From NCBI RefSeq assembly GCF_020037125.1, contig NZ_JAIQDG010000014.1, forward strand, positions 62,001-126,000: 64,000 bases of DNA, written 5' to 3'. The notes beneath the pieces were generated by a model. It did no database searches, was not told where the DNA came from, and was given only the letters and a program-made list of their open reading frames with translations. This document shows positions 47,257 through 56,243 of this stretch, piece after piece; position 1 is the first letter of the stretch, and the number at the start of each line of letters is the position of its first letter. The stretch is from Myxococcus sp. RHSTA-1-4 (GTDB lineage Bacteria > Myxococcota > Myxococcia > Myxococcales > Myxococcaceae). The position numbers and the translations under genes were made by a program.

Positions 47257-47277
47257 GTCGTCAGTGTCTATTTGCCG

Positions 47278-47297
47278 GTGACACTGGCAGGTGTCAC
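47278..47297. promoter_or_regulatory. perfect inverted repeat in the merR / DUF2721 divergent region
   Basis: GTGACAC, TGGCAG, GTGTCAC: a 7-bp perfect dyad that could be an operator for either direction. The neighbouring bases contain other ACTGTC/GACAG half sites. Confidence 0.45.
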
Positions 47298-47425
47298 GTC
47301 ACGGGGCGCGGAGGTGGGGTCTCGACAGCCCCACTGTCGGAATGAGGGCACTGTCGGGAAGGGGAGGCGGCAGCTCCGTGGAAGACGTGTTGCGCCGCCA
47401 GGAGAGGGGTGGAACAGAGGAGGGC

Positions 47426-47899
47426 ATGAACGGCGGCGTGGAAGGCTTGGACCTCTCGTCCATCCGGCTCATCGGCACGGCGGTGACGCCAGCGGTGATG
47501 GTGTCCGGTTGCGGCATCCTGGCGACGGGGCTGGACAACCAGATTGCGCGGATGACGGCGCGCATGCGGGACATGATGCGCGAGTGGCGCGCGCTGCCGG
47601 AGGGGCACCCGCGGCGCCCGATTCTGCGCGAGGAGGTGGCCATCCTGGACCGGCGGCATGTCCTGCTCGCGCGGGCCATCGGCTTCATCTACGCGGCGCT
47701 GTTGTCGTTCGTGGTGACGTCGATGCTGTACCTCACCAAGCGCCACACGAACATCCCCGAGGCCCTGCCGGTGGTGTCCTTCTCCCTGGGCGTGGCGCTG
47801 CTGGGGGGCATGGCGCTGCTCGCGCTGGCGTCGCTGCGGCTGAGCCGCCGGGCCATCGCGCTGGAGCGGCGAGAGCTGGAGGAGTCGCCGCCTCCCTGA
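47426..47899 (+). CDS. DUF2721 family membrane protein
   Basis: 157 residues. The family pattern is present: an N-terminal helix (LIGTAVTPAVMVSGCGILATGLDNQIARM), a charged middle (RMRDMMREWRAL) and two helices (FIYAALLSFVVTSMLYLT, VSFSLGVALLGGMALLALASL). Its function is unknown. GAGGAGGG precedes the ATG used; earlier in-frame ATGs would add repeat-poor, non-family residues. It is divergent from the MerR operon and may be its target. Confidence 0.82.
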   Translation: MNGGVEGLDLSSIRLIGTAVTPAVMVSGCGILATGLDNQIARMTARMRDMMREWRALPEGHPRRPILREEVAILDRRHVLLARAIGFIYAALLSFVVTSMLYLTKRHTNIPEALPVVSFSLGVALLGGMALLALASLRLSRRAIALERRELEESPPP

Positions 47900-47908
47900 G
47901 CGCCCGTC

Positions 47909-48748
47909 TCAGCTCAGGCCACCGGCGGGAGGCCCTTCCTCCTCGGTGGCGTACCCGTCGCCGGGACGTTCCTCTCCACCCGCGCCGGCGGGCCTCCGGT
48001 GCATGCCCACCATGCGCAGCAGGTCCAGGGGAATGGGGAGGATGGTGTGGTTGCCGCCGCCGGTGATTTCCACCAGCGTCTGCAGGTAGCGCAGCTGCAG
48101 GGTGGACGGGTTGCGGCTGAGCACGTCGGCGGCCATGGCGAGCTTCTCGGCGGCCTGGTGCTCGCCCTCGGCGGCGATGACCTTGGCGCGGCGCTCGCGC
48201 TCGGCCTCGGCCTGCCGGGCGATGGCCCGCTGCATCTCCACCGGCAGGTCGATGTGCTTCACCTCCACGTTGGAGACCTTGATGCCCCACGGGTCCGTGT
48301 GCGCGTCGAGCACCTGCTGGATTTCGCGGTTGACGCGGTCTCTCTCGCTGAGGAGCTGGTCCAGCTCCACCTGGCCGAGGATGGCGCGCAGCGTGGTCTG
48401 CGCGAGCTGGCTGGTGGCGTAGAGGTAGTCCTCCACCTGGAGCACGGCCTTGTCGGCGTGGATGACGCGGAAGTAGACGACGGCGTTGACCTTCACGCTG
48501 ACGTTGTCGCGGGTGATGACGTCCTGCGGGGGCACGTCGCGCGCCACGGTGCGCAGGTCGATGATGACCATGCGCTCCACGAAGGGGATGAGCCAGCGGA
48601 AGCCGGCGCGCTTGAGGCCCACGAAGCGCCCGAGCCGGAACACCACGCCGTTCTGGTACTCGGTGACGATGCGCACCCCGGACAGGAACAGCAGGAAGAG
48701 GATGGCGGCGGGGATGAGCACTCCCAGCAGCCCGGTCAGTTCGGTCAT
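47909..48748 (-). CDS. slipin/stomatin-like SPFH-domain membrane protein
   Basis: 279 residues. One N-terminal membrane segment ([20 protein letters not shown]) precedes the SPFH band-7 domain ([60 protein letters not shown]) and a C-terminal coiled coil ([27 protein letters not shown]). It would form large oligomeric lipid-associated rings. Its start overlaps the NfeD-type gene by four bases; slipin and NfeD are a well-known partnered pair in bacteria and archaea, in which the NfeD protease cleaves the slipin's C-terminal segment. Confidence 0.94.
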   Translation of the reverse strand: MTELTGLLGVLIPAAILFLLFLSGVRIVTEYQNGVVFRLGRFVGLKRAGFRWLIPFVERMVIIDLRTVARDVPPQDVITRDNVSVKVNAVVYFRVIHADKAVLQVEDYLYATSQLAQTTLRAILGQVELDQLLSERDRVNREIQQVLDAHTDPWGIKVSNVEVKHIDLPVEMQRAIARQAEAERERRAKVIAAEGEHQAAEKLAMAADVLSRNPSTLQLRYLQTLVEITGGGNHTILPIPLDLLRMVGMHRRPAGAGGEERPGDGYATEEEGPPAGGLS

Positions 48749-50106
48749 GTCTTCACCTCGTCGACGAAGAGGGTGAGCCCGTCCACGCGGCGCACCACCA
48801 CATGGGCGCCGGGGCGGATGGGGGTGGGCGAGGTGGCGCGCCAGCGCTCCCCGTGGACGAACACCTCGCCATTCTCGGAGCCGACGGCGGCCAGCGCGGT
48901 GCCCTGCTCGCCCACGAGGCCCGCGTCGCCAGCCTGCTGCGGCAGCCGGCGCGTCTGCGCGCCGCGGTACGCCACGTAGGCGGCGGCGCCCGCCAGCACC
49001 ACGGTGGTGGGCACCACCCACGTCCACGTCAGGTGGAAGGAGCGATCCACGAACCAGCCCGGGTCGAACCGGTCCACGAGGAAGATGCCGCCCAGCGCCA
49101 GCAGCACCACGCCCGCCGCGCCCAGCAGCCCGCTGGTGACGAACAGCTCCGCGACGATGAGGCCGGCGCCCACCAGCAGCAGCGCCAGCGCCCCGGCACG
49201 CACCGGCAGCGCCGAGGAGGCCACCAGCGCGAGCACCAGCGCGACGAGGCCGATGAGGCCGGGGACGAGGGCCCCCGGATGCGACAGCTCGGCCACCAGC
49301 CCCAGCGCGGCCACCATGAACAGCAGGTAGACGACGGACGGGTGCGCGAGCGCGTGGACGACGCGCTGGGAGAGGCTTGGCGCCAGGTCCACGACCCGGG
49401 CGTCCCGCGTGGCCAGCCGCACGGTGTCGCCGCCGGCGACCTCCACGCCGCGTCCATCCGCCCAGGCGAGGAAGTCCTCCTCGCTGGAGGCCACGTGCTC
49501 CACCACGCGCAGCTCGCGGGCCCGCTCCGCGGGGACGCTGGCGCTGTCGCGCACGGCGGACGCGGCCCACTTCTCGTTGCGGCCGCGCTGGCGGGCAATG
49601 CTCTCCACGAAGGCGACGGCGTCGTTCTCCACCTTGCGCGCCAGTTGCCTGCCTCCGGCCTCCTCCGGGTCCTGCCCGCCAATGCCGACGACGGGGTGCG
49701 CGGCGCCGATGTTGGTGCCGGGCGCCATGGCCGCGAGGTTGGAGGCCAGCGTGACGAAGACGCCCGCGCTGCCGGCGTGCGCGCCGGAGGGCCCCACCCA
49801 GACGAGCACCGGCACGCGCGAGGCGAGGAAGGCCCGGACGATGTCGCGAGTGGCCTCCAGCGAGCCGCCGGGCGTGTCCAGCCGCACCAGCAGCGCGCCG
49901 TGGCCCTCCGCCTCCGCGCGCTCCACGCAGTCCGCCAGGTAGTTGCCGGAGCCGGTGTCCACCACGCCGTCCATCTCGCAGCGGGCCACGGTGGCCAGCG
50001 AGCGCGCCGCTTCGCCGGGAGCACGAGGCGCCCCCGCGAGCAGCGCCACGGCGGCGACTCCGAGGAGCGCGGCCCCATGAATCCTCCATGACGCGCGTGC
50101 CCGCAT
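48745..50106 (-). CDS. NfeD-family membrane-bound serine protease (ClpP class)
   Basis: 453 residues, the long form of NfeD. The N-terminal signal ([18 protein letters not shown]) is followed by the ClpP-like protease domain: [17 protein letters not shown], the catalytic serine region [13 protein letters not shown] and the general-base lysine region [17 protein letters not shown]. Four to five transmembrane helices come next, and the C-terminal OB-fold NfeDC domain ([21 protein letters not shown]). It is translationally coupled with the downstream slipin and starts only one base after the glycosyltransferase stop codon. Confidence 0.93.
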   Translation of the reverse strand: MRARASWRIHGAALLGVAAVALLAGAPRAPGEAARSLATVARCEMDGVVDTGSGNYLADCVERAEAEGHGALLVRLDTPGGSLEATRDIVRAFLASRVPVLVWVGPSGAHAGSAGVFVTLASNLAAMAPGTNIGAAHPVVGIGGQDPEEAGGRQLARKVENDAVAFVESIARQRGRNEKWAASAVRDSASVPAERARELRVVEHVASSEEDFLAWADGRGVEVAGGDTVRLATRDARVVDLAPSLSQRVVHALAHPSVVYLLFMVAALGLVAELSHPGALVPGLIGLVALVLALVASSALPVRAGALALLLVGAGLIVAELFVTSGLLGAAGVVLLALGGIFLVDRFDPGWFVDRSFHLTWTWVVPTTVVLAGAAAYVAYRGAQTRRLPQQAGDAGLVGEQGTALAAVGSENGEVFVHGERWRATSPTPIRPGAHVVVRRVDGLTLFVDEVKT

Positions 50107-50107
50107 G

Positions 50108-51421
50108 TCACCCCCCCGCCAGCCCCGCCGCCTGGACGAGGGAGACGGGGACGATGTCGCGCGGTGGAAGGGGCCGCGCGGTGGCCAGGTGGTCCAGCAG
50201 CCGCAGGTGGTCCAGCAGCAGCCGGGGCATGAGGAAGTTCTGGCGGACGTACTCGCGGCCCCGCTCACCGAGAAGGCGGGCCTCCTCCGGCTGGCGCAGC
50301 AGGCGGAGCAGGGCCTCGGCGCACTCCTCCTCGGTGTCCACGAGCAGGCCGCCGGTGTCGTCGGGGAGCTGGAGGGGGATGCCGCCCACGCGCCCGCCGA
50401 TGACGGGAGTGCCCTTCCACACGGCCTCGGAGACGACGAGGCCGAAGCCCTCGCGCAGCGACTTCTGCACCACGACGTCGGAGCGCGCCTGCAGCGCGTT
50501 GACCTCGATGTTGCCCACGCCGACCAGGTTGGTGAGGACGTGGATGAGGCTGTCGCCCGCGGTGGCGGCGCGGACCTCCTCGTACACCTCCCAGCCTTCG
50601 GGGTCGTCCAGGGCGAGCGAGCCGACGAGGGCGAGCTGCAGGTCCGGGACGTGGGGCCGCACGCGCTGGTACGCGTGCACGACACCGAGCGGGTCCTTCC
50701 ACCGGTCGAAGCGGCCCACCTGGGTGACCAGGGGGCGGTGGGTGCGGATGCCAATCCACTCCAGCACGTGCCGGGCGAGCTCCTCCGGCAGCGGGTAGTT
50801 CTTGGGGCTGAGCGGGTCGATGGCGGGCGGGTAGACGTGGACGTCCTGGAGGGGCAGCCGGGGCGGGATGAAGTCCTGGAGGGTGAAGACGGCGGCGTCG
50901 TAGGCGCTCAGGTAGGGGTGGAGGAACTCCCAGAAGCTGGGGTTGGGGTGGGACGTGTCGATGTGACAGCGCCATATCCAGCGTGAGTCGCGGAGGGAGG
51001 ACAGGGCCGCGAGCACCGCGGGCTGCGGGTCGTGGACGAAGATGAAGTCGTAGTCCTCGGAGTCGTTGATGAGGCGGCTGGCGTTGCGGTGCGAGGTGGC
51101 CAGGTAGAGGCTCTTCTCCGTCTCGGAGAGCTCACCGGGGGCGCCCTGGAGGCCGTTGTGGATGCGCTTGGTGACCTGGAAGAAGGCCTCGTCGCCGTGG
51201 ATGAGCTTCCAGTCCGCGTTGAGGCCCAGGTCGTTGTAGAGCGGCACCAGCGTGCGGAGGATTTCCGAGACGCCCCCTCCGTAGGAGGTGGCGCTGAGGT
51301 GCATGCAGCGCGCGCCGCGCAGGCGGTCCGACAGGCGGAGCAGCTCGTCGAGCTGCGCGTCGGGGGCGACGCCTCGGTAGGCCGCGAGCGAGCGTTTGCC
51401 GACATCGACGACGTCCAGCAT
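50108..51421 (-). CDS. GT4 glycosyltransferase, trehalose synthase (TreT)-like
   Basis: 437 residues (453 from the alternative upstream ATG at 51469). GT-B fold: the N-terminal half has the TreT-type LSATSYGGGVSEILRTLVPLYNDLGL and HDPQPAVLAAL, WIWRCHIDTSHPN. The C-terminal half has VTQVGRFDRWKDPLGVVHAY and the GT4 donor motif REGFGLVVSEAVWKGTPVIGG. TreT makes trehalose from NDP-glucose and glucose, and trehalose is a stress solute in myxobacterial spores. It lies directly upstream of NfeD and slipin genes with one base between, so the three form an operon; how a soluble trehalose enzyme relates to a membrane quality-control pair is not known. Confidence 0.9.
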   Translation of the reverse strand: MLDVVDVGKRSLAAYRGVAPDAQLDELLRLSDRLRGARCMHLSATSYGGGVSEILRTLVPLYNDLGLNADWKLIHGDEAFFQVTKRIHNGLQGAPGELSETEKSLYLATSHRNASRLINDSEDYDFIFVHDPQPAVLAALSSLRDSRWIWRCHIDTSHPNPSFWEFLHPYLSAYDAAVFTLQDFIPPRLPLQDVHVYPPAIDPLSPKNYPLPEELARHVLEWIGIRTHRPLVTQVGRFDRWKDPLGVVHAYQRVRPHVPDLQLALVGSLALDDPEGWEVYEEVRAATAGDSLIHVLTNLVGVGNIEVNALQARSDVVVQKSLREGFGLVVSEAVWKGTPVIGGRVGGIPLQLPDDTGGLLVDTEEECAEALLRLLRQPEEARLLGERGREYVRQNFLMPRLLLDHLRLLDHLATARPLPPRDIVPVSLVQAAGLAGG

Positions 51422-51639
51422 GGCCCCTGCTCCCGGAAGGGAAGTGCGTTCCGAGGAAACGGTGGGCATGGTCCGAGGAAGCTTCCGGTGCTCTCCGGCG
51501 CCGGGACGGAGCCCGGAGCGTGGAGGGAGGGCCTGCCCGCCGGGACGTGCATCCGCTGGTGGACGTTGGGCCCACGCCGCACATTGTCGCGGGGAGGCGT
51601 GCTCCCTAGGGTCCGGCTGTGATTCGCGCTGGAGGCTCC

Positions 51640-51864
51640 ATGCGTCGTGCCGTTCTCATCGCCCTGTGCCTGGCCGCCGTGCCGCTTGCCTGCAAGACGA
51701 CACAGCCACCCGGGGCGGAGGAGCAGGAGCCCATCCAGGGCCCGACCGAGGTTCGCGAGCCCATCCAGAACGTGCCGAACGAGCCTCCCGGGCCCGCCTC
51801 GCCCATGCCCGAGGTGGACGGCGGCTCCCTCGAGGCGGACGGCGGCACCGCCGGCACGCAGTAG
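51640..51864 (+). CDS. small lipoprotein, 74 residues
   Basis: An ATG preceded by GGAGG starts an N-terminal signal (VLIALCLAAVPL) ending in the lipobox LACK, then an acidic, Pro-rich tail with Glu/Asp clusters (EEQEPIQGPTEVREPIQNVP) and no folded domain evident. Small acidic lipoproteins of this type are frequent in myxobacteria. It is divergent from the trehalose-synthase-type operon and convergent with the site-2 protease gene. Function unknown. Confidence 0.7.
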   Translation: MRRAVLIALCLAAVPLACKTTQPPGAEEQEPIQGPTEVREPIQNVPNEPPGPASPMPEVDGGSLEADGGTAGTQ

Positions 51865-51935
51865 CGGCCGCTGCCGCGGGCCACGTCCGCGGCTTCGCCG
51901 TCCCGGATTCGAGCCCGGGATGCGGCGGCCCTGTC

Positions 51936-53081
51936 TCAGGCCGCCTGCTGGACGCCACCGCCGCCCGCGCCCGGGTGACGGGACACCGCGGAGGCCACGG
52001 CCAGCGCCTCGGACAGGTCGGCCACGCCGAGCAGGCCGAGGAACACGTCGTCGCGGTACACGGCGACGATGCCCGTCCGCCGCTCGCCCATCAGCCGGCG
52101 CGCGTCCTCCAGGGTGGCGGCGGCGTCGATGCGCGGCACGTCGCGCTGCATGAGGCCGGAGACATAGGTGTCGGGCCCCTCGCGCCTGAGGGCCTGGAGG
52201 ATGCGCTCGCGGGTGAGCACGCCCAGCAGCCACTCGCCGAGCACCACCGCGAAGTCGGACTGGGGGCTGGAGAGGAGGTACTCCACCACCCGCGACAGCC
52301 TGTCGCCGGGGACGAGCACCAGGGCGTGCTTGTTGTAGGCGTCCTCCACGCGCAGGGTGGTCAGCACGCGGCGGGCGGCCACCTCGGCGCGCTCCCGGCC
52401 CGCGCTCATGAAGACGAGCAGGCCGATGAGGGCGAGGCCGACGTGGCCCTGGAGGATGCCGAAGAGGCCCATGCCCACGGCGAGCACCTGGCCGGTGCCC
52501 GCGGCGATGGTGGTGGCGCGCTCGGCGCCCAGGCGCAGCGAGAGCGCGGCGCGGAAGATGCGGCCGCCGTCCATGGGCAGCGCGGGCAGCAGGTTGAACA
52601 GCGCCATGGTGGCGTTGGCACCGGCCAGCCACGCCAGCAGCGTGGGCAGCGACGGCTGGGTGAGCAGCGTGCGCACCGTCTCCTCGCCGGTGAGGCCGGC
52701 GCTGGTGGCGCCGAGGACGAGCGCGGTGGCGCCGAAGAGGACCGCGGCCAGCACCGCGCTCACCACGGGGCCCGCGGCGGCAATCCACAGCTCCTGGCGA
52801 GGGTCCTCCGGCGTGCGCTCGAGCTGGGCCACGCCGCCGATGGGCAGCAGGGTGATGTCCCGCGTGGGGATGCCGAAGCGGCGGGCCATGAGCGCGTGCC
52901 CCAGCTCATGCAGCACGACGCACACGAACAGCAGGCTGACGAGCAGCACGCCGAAGAAGGCACCGCGCGGCCCGTGGGGCACACCCCACTGGAGCGCGCC
53001 CACCATGAGGATGAGCGCGAACGTGAAGTGCAGCTTGAGGTCGATGCCGGCGATGCGTCCGATACGGATGGACCAGGGCAT
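51936..53081 (-). CDS. site-2-type zinc metalloprotease (M50) with CBS domains
   Basis: 381 residues; intramembrane protease that cleaves transmembrane regulatory proteins. The zinc site HELGH is near residue 60, and the third ligand motif LPALPMDGGRIF follows, within about six transmembrane helices. The C-terminal half holds two CBS domains (VLVPGDRLSRVVEYLLSSPQ and QRDVPRIDAAATLEDARRLM), which bind adenine nucleotides and tune activity. This matches the SpoIVFB/Rip3 group. It is a single gene; no obvious anti-sigma substrate is encoded next to it, though an RpoH-like sigma gene lies about 1.2 kb to the right. Confidence 0.94.
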   Translation of the reverse strand: MPWSIRIGRIAGIDLKLHFTFALILMVGALQWGVPHGPRGAFFGVLLVSLLFVCVVLHELGHALMARRFGIPTRDITLLPIGGVAQLERTPEDPRQELWIAAAGPVVSAVLAAVLFGATALVLGATSAGLTGEETVRTLLTQPSLPTLLAWLAGANATMALFNLLPALPMDGGRIFRAALSLRLGAERATTIAAGTGQVLAVGMGLFGILQGHVGLALIGLLVFMSAGRERAEVAARRVLTTLRVEDAYNKHALVLVPGDRLSRVVEYLLSSPQSDFAVVLGEWLLGVLTRERILQALRREGPDTYVSGLMQRDVPRIDAAATLEDARRLMGERRTGIVAVYRDDVFLGLLGVADLSEALAVASAVSRHPGAGGGGVQQAA

Positions 53082-53245
53082 GACGAACGAGGCTCCTCTC
53101 CTGGCGGTGCGCGCGCCGGGCGGGGAGGTTCGGCTCCCACCCCGGTGCATTCACCGCCCGGGCCCGGCCGCTCCATGCGGTGGGCCCGATGGACTTGAAC
53201 TAAGGAGCCGGGGACGCTTCGCAAATCGGAAAAGCAGGAGGCAAT

Positions 53246-53264
53246 CCTTCGATTTTGTCGAAGG
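53246..53264 (-). terminator. candidate terminator hairpin after the LysR gene
   Basis: CCTTCGA, a 5-base loop and TCGAAGG form a perfect 7-bp hairpin 18 bases beyond the LysR stop. The T-run is weak, so it may stabilise or only partly terminate. Confidence 0.4.
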
Positions 53265-53281
53265 GTCGCCGAGGGGAGGTG

Positions 53282-54187
53282 TCAGCCTCCGAAGATTTGC
53301 GAGCGGGCCGCCTCGGCGATGGCGACGACGGCGGGGTGGCGCAGCTTGCGCTCCACGGTGATGGCGTAGAAGCAGGTCTCGATTTCGTCGGTGCGGCCGA
53401 TGACGGAGCAGTTGAACTGGCGCTCCACCTCGGCCTCGATGGCGGTGGGCATGGCGAAGACGCCGTGGCCGCGCTGGCCGAAGGCCTGGAGGAGGGCGCT
53501 GTCGTCGAAGTCTCCGGCGATGAGGGGGCGCAGCCCCTGGCGCTCGAACCACAGCTCCAGCGAGCGGCGCACCGAGGACTCGTCCGACGGCAGCAGCATG
53601 GGGGCGCCGCCCAGCGAGCGGGGGAAGTCCTTCTTGAGGCCGAGCAGCTTGCCGGCGGCGAAGAAGGACATGCCGCTCTTGCCGAGCAGGTGGTTGAAGG
53701 AGCGGACGCTGACGGGCTCGGAGCTGGGGGCATCGGCGAGCACCACGTCGAGCTCGTGCAGGGCGAGCGAGGCCATGAGCTGGGGGAGGGGCCCCTCGCG
53801 GCAGATGATGCGCAGGGACGGGCCGGCGTCGAGCGCGGGCTTGAGGAGCTGCTCGGCGACCAGCTTGGGGATGACGTCGAGCACGCCCACGTTGAGCCGG
53901 AGCTGCTGGCCGGCGGGCATGCCGGAGACGACGTTCTTCAGCTCGTTGCCCAGGCGGAAGATTTCGTCCGCGTAGCGCATGACGGTGCGGCCCACGTCGG
54001 TGAGGACCAGCTTGCGGCCCTGGCGCTCGAAGAGCTTGTGGCCCAGCGACTCCTCCAGCAGCTTGAGCTGGCTGCTGATGGTGGGCTGCGCCAGGTGCAG
54101 CTCCTCGCCCGCCTTGGCGATGCTGCCCGCACGGGCAACCGTCCAGAAGTAGAGGAGGTGGTGGTAGTTGAGCCAGCTCATGGACAT
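53282..54187 (-). CDS. LysR-family regulator, NhaR-like
   Basis: 301 residues. The N-terminal winged helix is typical of NhaR: LNYHHLLYFWTVARAGSIAKAGEELHLAQPTISSQL. The effector domain follows and ends in AEAARSQIFGG, also typical. NhaR regulates Na+/H+ exchange or surface-adhesin genes in other bacteria; no antiporter is adjacent here. The AT-rich gap to the divergent sigma-factor gene contains TTAGATAGTTCG and ATACTTCGGTTAT elements that fit LysR T-N11-A half-sites, so it probably autoregulates and may control the sigma factor. ATGs at 54187 and 54181 are alternatives. Confidence 0.93.
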   Translation of the reverse strand: MSMSWLNYHHLLYFWTVARAGSIAKAGEELHLAQPTISSQLKLLEESLGHKLFERQGRKLVLTDVGRTVMRYADEIFRLGNELKNVVSGMPAGQQLRLNVGVLDVIPKLVAEQLLKPALDAGPSLRIICREGPLPQLMASLALHELDVVLADAPSSEPVSVRSFNHLLGKSGMSFFAAGKLLGLKKDFPRSLGGAPMLLPSDESSVRRSLELWFERQGLRPLIAGDFDDSALLQAFGQRGHGVFAMPTAIEAEVERQFNCSVIGRTDEIETCFYAITVERKLRHPAVVAIAEAARSQIFGG

Positions 54188-54302
54188 AGGGATAACCGAA
54201 GTATCTCGCTCGAACTATCTAATTTTCTTATTGAGCCCGGGCCCTTAGTTTTTGCGGCGTTCCGCGGGGGATTTCCTCCGTGGGGTTGACCGGAGGAGGT
54301 CC

Positions 54303-55112
54303 ATGGAAGCCGCGAACCAGAGCGTGTCCCGCGAGTCCCTCGAGCTTGAGCTGACCGGAGTACGGGCGTCGGGCGAGGTGGTGGAGGCGCGTGTCCGGGA
54401 GCACCTGGACCTGGTGCGGCGGCTGGCGTGGAAGTACCGGTGGACGGGGCTGCCGCTGGAGGAGCTGGTGGCGGAGGGGAACGTGGGGTTGATGGAGGCG
54501 GCGGGGCGGTTCGAGGACCGGGGCATCCCCTTCGCGGTGTACGCGAACCAGTGGATTCGCGCGCGCATCCGGGCGTACGTGGGGCGCAACTGGAGCATGG
54601 CGGGTGGGCGTGCGCCCTGGGTGGTGTTCCAGCTGAGGCGGGAGCGGGCGCGCCTGGAGGCCCGGTGGGGGGAGGGGCATCCGGAGGTGGCGAGGCGGCT
54701 GGCGGAGGCGCTGGGAAAGCGGGAGGACGAGGTGGAGAGGGCGACGGAGGCGCTGGCGAGGGACGTGTCGCTGGACGCGCCGGTGACGCCGGACGGGGAG
54801 GTGACGCGGCTGGACGGGCTGGAGGCGGAGGGAGCGTCGCAGGAGGAGGTGGTGGACCGGGCGAAGTGGGCGGCGAGGCTGCGGGAGAGCGTGGAGGCGG
54901 CCTGGCCGGAGCTGGACGCGCGGGAGCGGGCGCTGGTGGAGGAGCGGATGCTGGTGGACGAGGGCGCGAGCGCGGAGCTGCTGGCCCGCCGCTTCGGGGT
55001 GACGGCGGTGCGCATCCGGCAGATTGAGCAGGCGCTGAGGACGAAGCTGCGCCGCAGGCTCACCGCGAGTCTCACGCCCTGGGACGGCGAGACCTTGTCC
55101 CTGGCGGCCTGA
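54303..55112 (+). CDS. RpoH-like alternative sigma factor
   Basis: 269 residues. An excellent GGAGGAGGT Shine-Dalgarno fixes the start. Region 2 is HLDLVRRLAWKYRWTGLPLEELVAEGNVGLMEAAGRFEDRGIPFAVYANQWIRARIRAYV (core-binding and -10 recognition). Region 4 is LDARERALVEERML...RFGVTAVRIRQIEQALRTKLRRRL. The layout is like the SigB, SigC and SigE heat-shock-type factors of Myxococcus development. The region between 3.0 and 4 is short. It is divergent from a LysR regulator and upstream of tRNA-Phe; no anti-sigma is nearby. Confidence 0.92.
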   Translation: MEAANQSVSRESLELELTGVRASGEVVEARVREHLDLVRRLAWKYRWTGLPLEELVAEGNVGLMEAAGRFEDRGIPFAVYANQWIRARIRAYVGRNWSMAGGRAPWVVFQLRRERARLEARWGEGHPEVARRLAEALGKREDEVERATEALARDVSLDAPVTPDGEVTRLDGLEAEGASQEEVVDRAKWAARLRESVEAAWPELDARERALVEERMLVDEGASAELLARRFGVTAVRIRQIEQALRTKLRRRLTASLTPWDGETLSLAA

Positions 55113-55142
55113 CGGGCAGGCGAGGCCCGGTGCAATTGGGCC

Positions 55143-55170
55143 TTGCGTGCCGAAGGGAAGTCCATGTAGA
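55143..55170 (+). promoter_or_regulatory. candidate promoter for tRNA-Phe
   Basis: TTGCGT, a 16-bp spacer and TGTAGA end about 30 bases before the tRNA gene. Confidence 0.35.
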
Positions 55171-55199
55171 GAGGCCGTGTTTCTCGCGGCGACTCTCAC

Positions 55200-55272
55200 G
55201 CCCAGATAGCTCAGTTGGTAGAGCAGGGGACTGAAAATCCCCGTGTCGCTGGTTCGATTCCGGCTCTGGGCA
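55200..55272 (+). tRNA. tRNA-Phe (anticodon GAA)
   Basis: A complete 73-nt cloverleaf. The acceptor stem pairs GCCCAGA with TCTGGGC. The D-loop is AGCTCAGTTGGTAGAGC, the anticodon stem is GGGGA with TCCCC around GAA (bases 55233-55235), and the T-arm contains GGTTCGATTCC. The discriminator is A; CCA is not encoded. Everything to its right up to 63 kb looks accessory, so it may be the anchor of a genomic island, but I saw no second copy of its 3' end. Confidence 0.97.
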
Positions 55273-55289
55273 CTTCCTGTTGATTCCGA

Positions 55290-55318
55290 GGCCTCTGGAC
55301 GCAAGTCCGGGGGCCTTT
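55290..55318 (+). terminator. Rho-independent terminator after tRNA-Phe
   Basis: GGCCTCTGGAC and GTCCGGGGGCC pair over a GCAA tetraloop (11 bp with two G-U wobbles), followed by TTT. Confidence 0.75.
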
Positions 55319-55323
55319 GACGT

Positions 55324-55884
55324 TCAGGCCCGCCATGGCGTTCCGGGTGCGCCTGGAACTCGGAGGCGTGACGCGAACAGGTTGAACTTCTGGCTGTGGC
55401 TCTCGCGCCGGCACCAGTCCTCGATGACGTTCAGGTCCACCTCATTGGCCCGTGCGTGGAAGACGGCGAGCGCCTGTTCCAGGCCGCTGAAGTCGTTCCA
55501 GAAGAGAAAGGACGCGAGTCGGTCACGGCATGAGTCGGTGGGCGACAGGACGTACAGCACCTCGTCGTCACGGCGGACGGTGCTCCAGCTCTTGAGCAAG
55601 TCGTCACCCACCGCCAGCGGCCCCGGCGGAAACTCCAAAAGGAAGGGCGAGCGTGGGTGACGGTAGAAGTCTCCCTTCCTGATGAAGCCGAGCGCTGCCA
55701 GCGCCGCTTCGCCTCCCGTTCCCTTGAGGGTGAGCACGAAGTCGAGGTCTCCTGATTGGTACGCCTCCGGCGCGTAGTAGGTCGCCGCGCTTCCGCCAGT
55801 GAGCACTGCGTGGAAGCCCTTGCGATCCAGTGCCGTGCACACGGCGAAGGCAACGTCCGTGAGCGACGACGTGGGCCCAATCAC
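55324..55884 (-). CDS. nucleotidyltransferase-fold protein (DUF6036/AbiEii-like), toxin-like partner
   Basis: 186 residues from a GTG start that overlaps the upstream gene's TGA as GTGA. The polymerase-beta-type nucleotidyltransferase core is recognisable: LTGGSAATYY (G30-G31-S32) followed by SGDLDFVL with Asp46 and Asp48, the metal ligands. The C-terminal half is helical (CRDRLASFLFWNDFSGLEQALAVF) and contains the W-N-D/LDVI pattern typical of DUF6036 proteins. In AbiE-type systems such a protein is the toxin that modifies tRNA, and the wHTH protein encoded before it is the antitoxin. That order and the overlap support a toxin-antitoxin-like pair; whether it is toxic is not known. Confidence 0.8.
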   Translation of the reverse strand: MIGPTSSLTDVAFAVCTALDRKGFHAVLTGGSAATYYAPEAYQSGDLDFVLTLKGTGGEAALAALGFIRKGDFYRHPRSPFLLEFPPGPLAVGDDLLKSWSTVRRDDEVLYVLSPTDSCRDRLASFLFWNDFSGLEQALAVFHARANEVDLNVIEDWCRRESHSQKFNLFASRLRVPGAPGTPWRA

Positions 55885-56222
55885 AAGAGCCCCGGCTTGC
55901 CAGCGCGGCGGGGACGGCGCCGTCGCGCGGCGAGCCGGGTCTGAAGGTCCATGTCGTGCTCTCCGAGCTTCCAAAGCAGCGCGCTGAGTTCGGCGTGCGC
56001 GAAGTATCGAGGGTTCAGGGAGACCATCCGAGTTCGCCCCATCAACCGACTGACGATGATCGCTTCCCGTTCGAGCGACGCCAGAATGGATTGGACGGTG
56101 TATGGGCGTACGCCGAGCAGAGCCGCCAATTCACTGGGATAGGTCCCTTCGAGCAGACGGATGGCCACGAGCACCGCCGTCCTGGTCGAAGTTCCAAAGA
56201 GCTGAGAACCCTCTTCGAGCAC
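55881..56222 (-). CDS. winged-helix DNA-binding protein, probable antitoxin/regulator
   Basis: 113 residues, starting at GTG without a clear Shine-Dalgarno. The helix-turn-helix is SELAALLGVRPYTVQSILAS, followed by a beta-wing (EREAIIVSRLMGRTRMVSLNPRYFA). The C-terminal part has HAELSALLWKLGEHDMDLQ and a strongly basic Arg-rich tail (RLAARRRRPRRAGKPG). Three identical-length palindromes lie immediately upstream, so the protein is likely an autoregulator. It is coupled by overlap to the NTase gene. A second frame starting at 56305 (MLGITANILGEITKV...) is an artefact of reading the repeated operator DNA. Confidence 0.78.
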   Translation of the reverse strand: MLEEGSQLFGTSTRTAVLVAIRLLEGTYPSELAALLGVRPYTVQSILASLEREAIIVSRLMGRTRMVSLNPRYFAHAELSALLWKLGEHDMDLQTRLAARRRRPRRAGKPGLL

Positions 56223-56243
56223 GAAGCAAATTTACCAATATTC

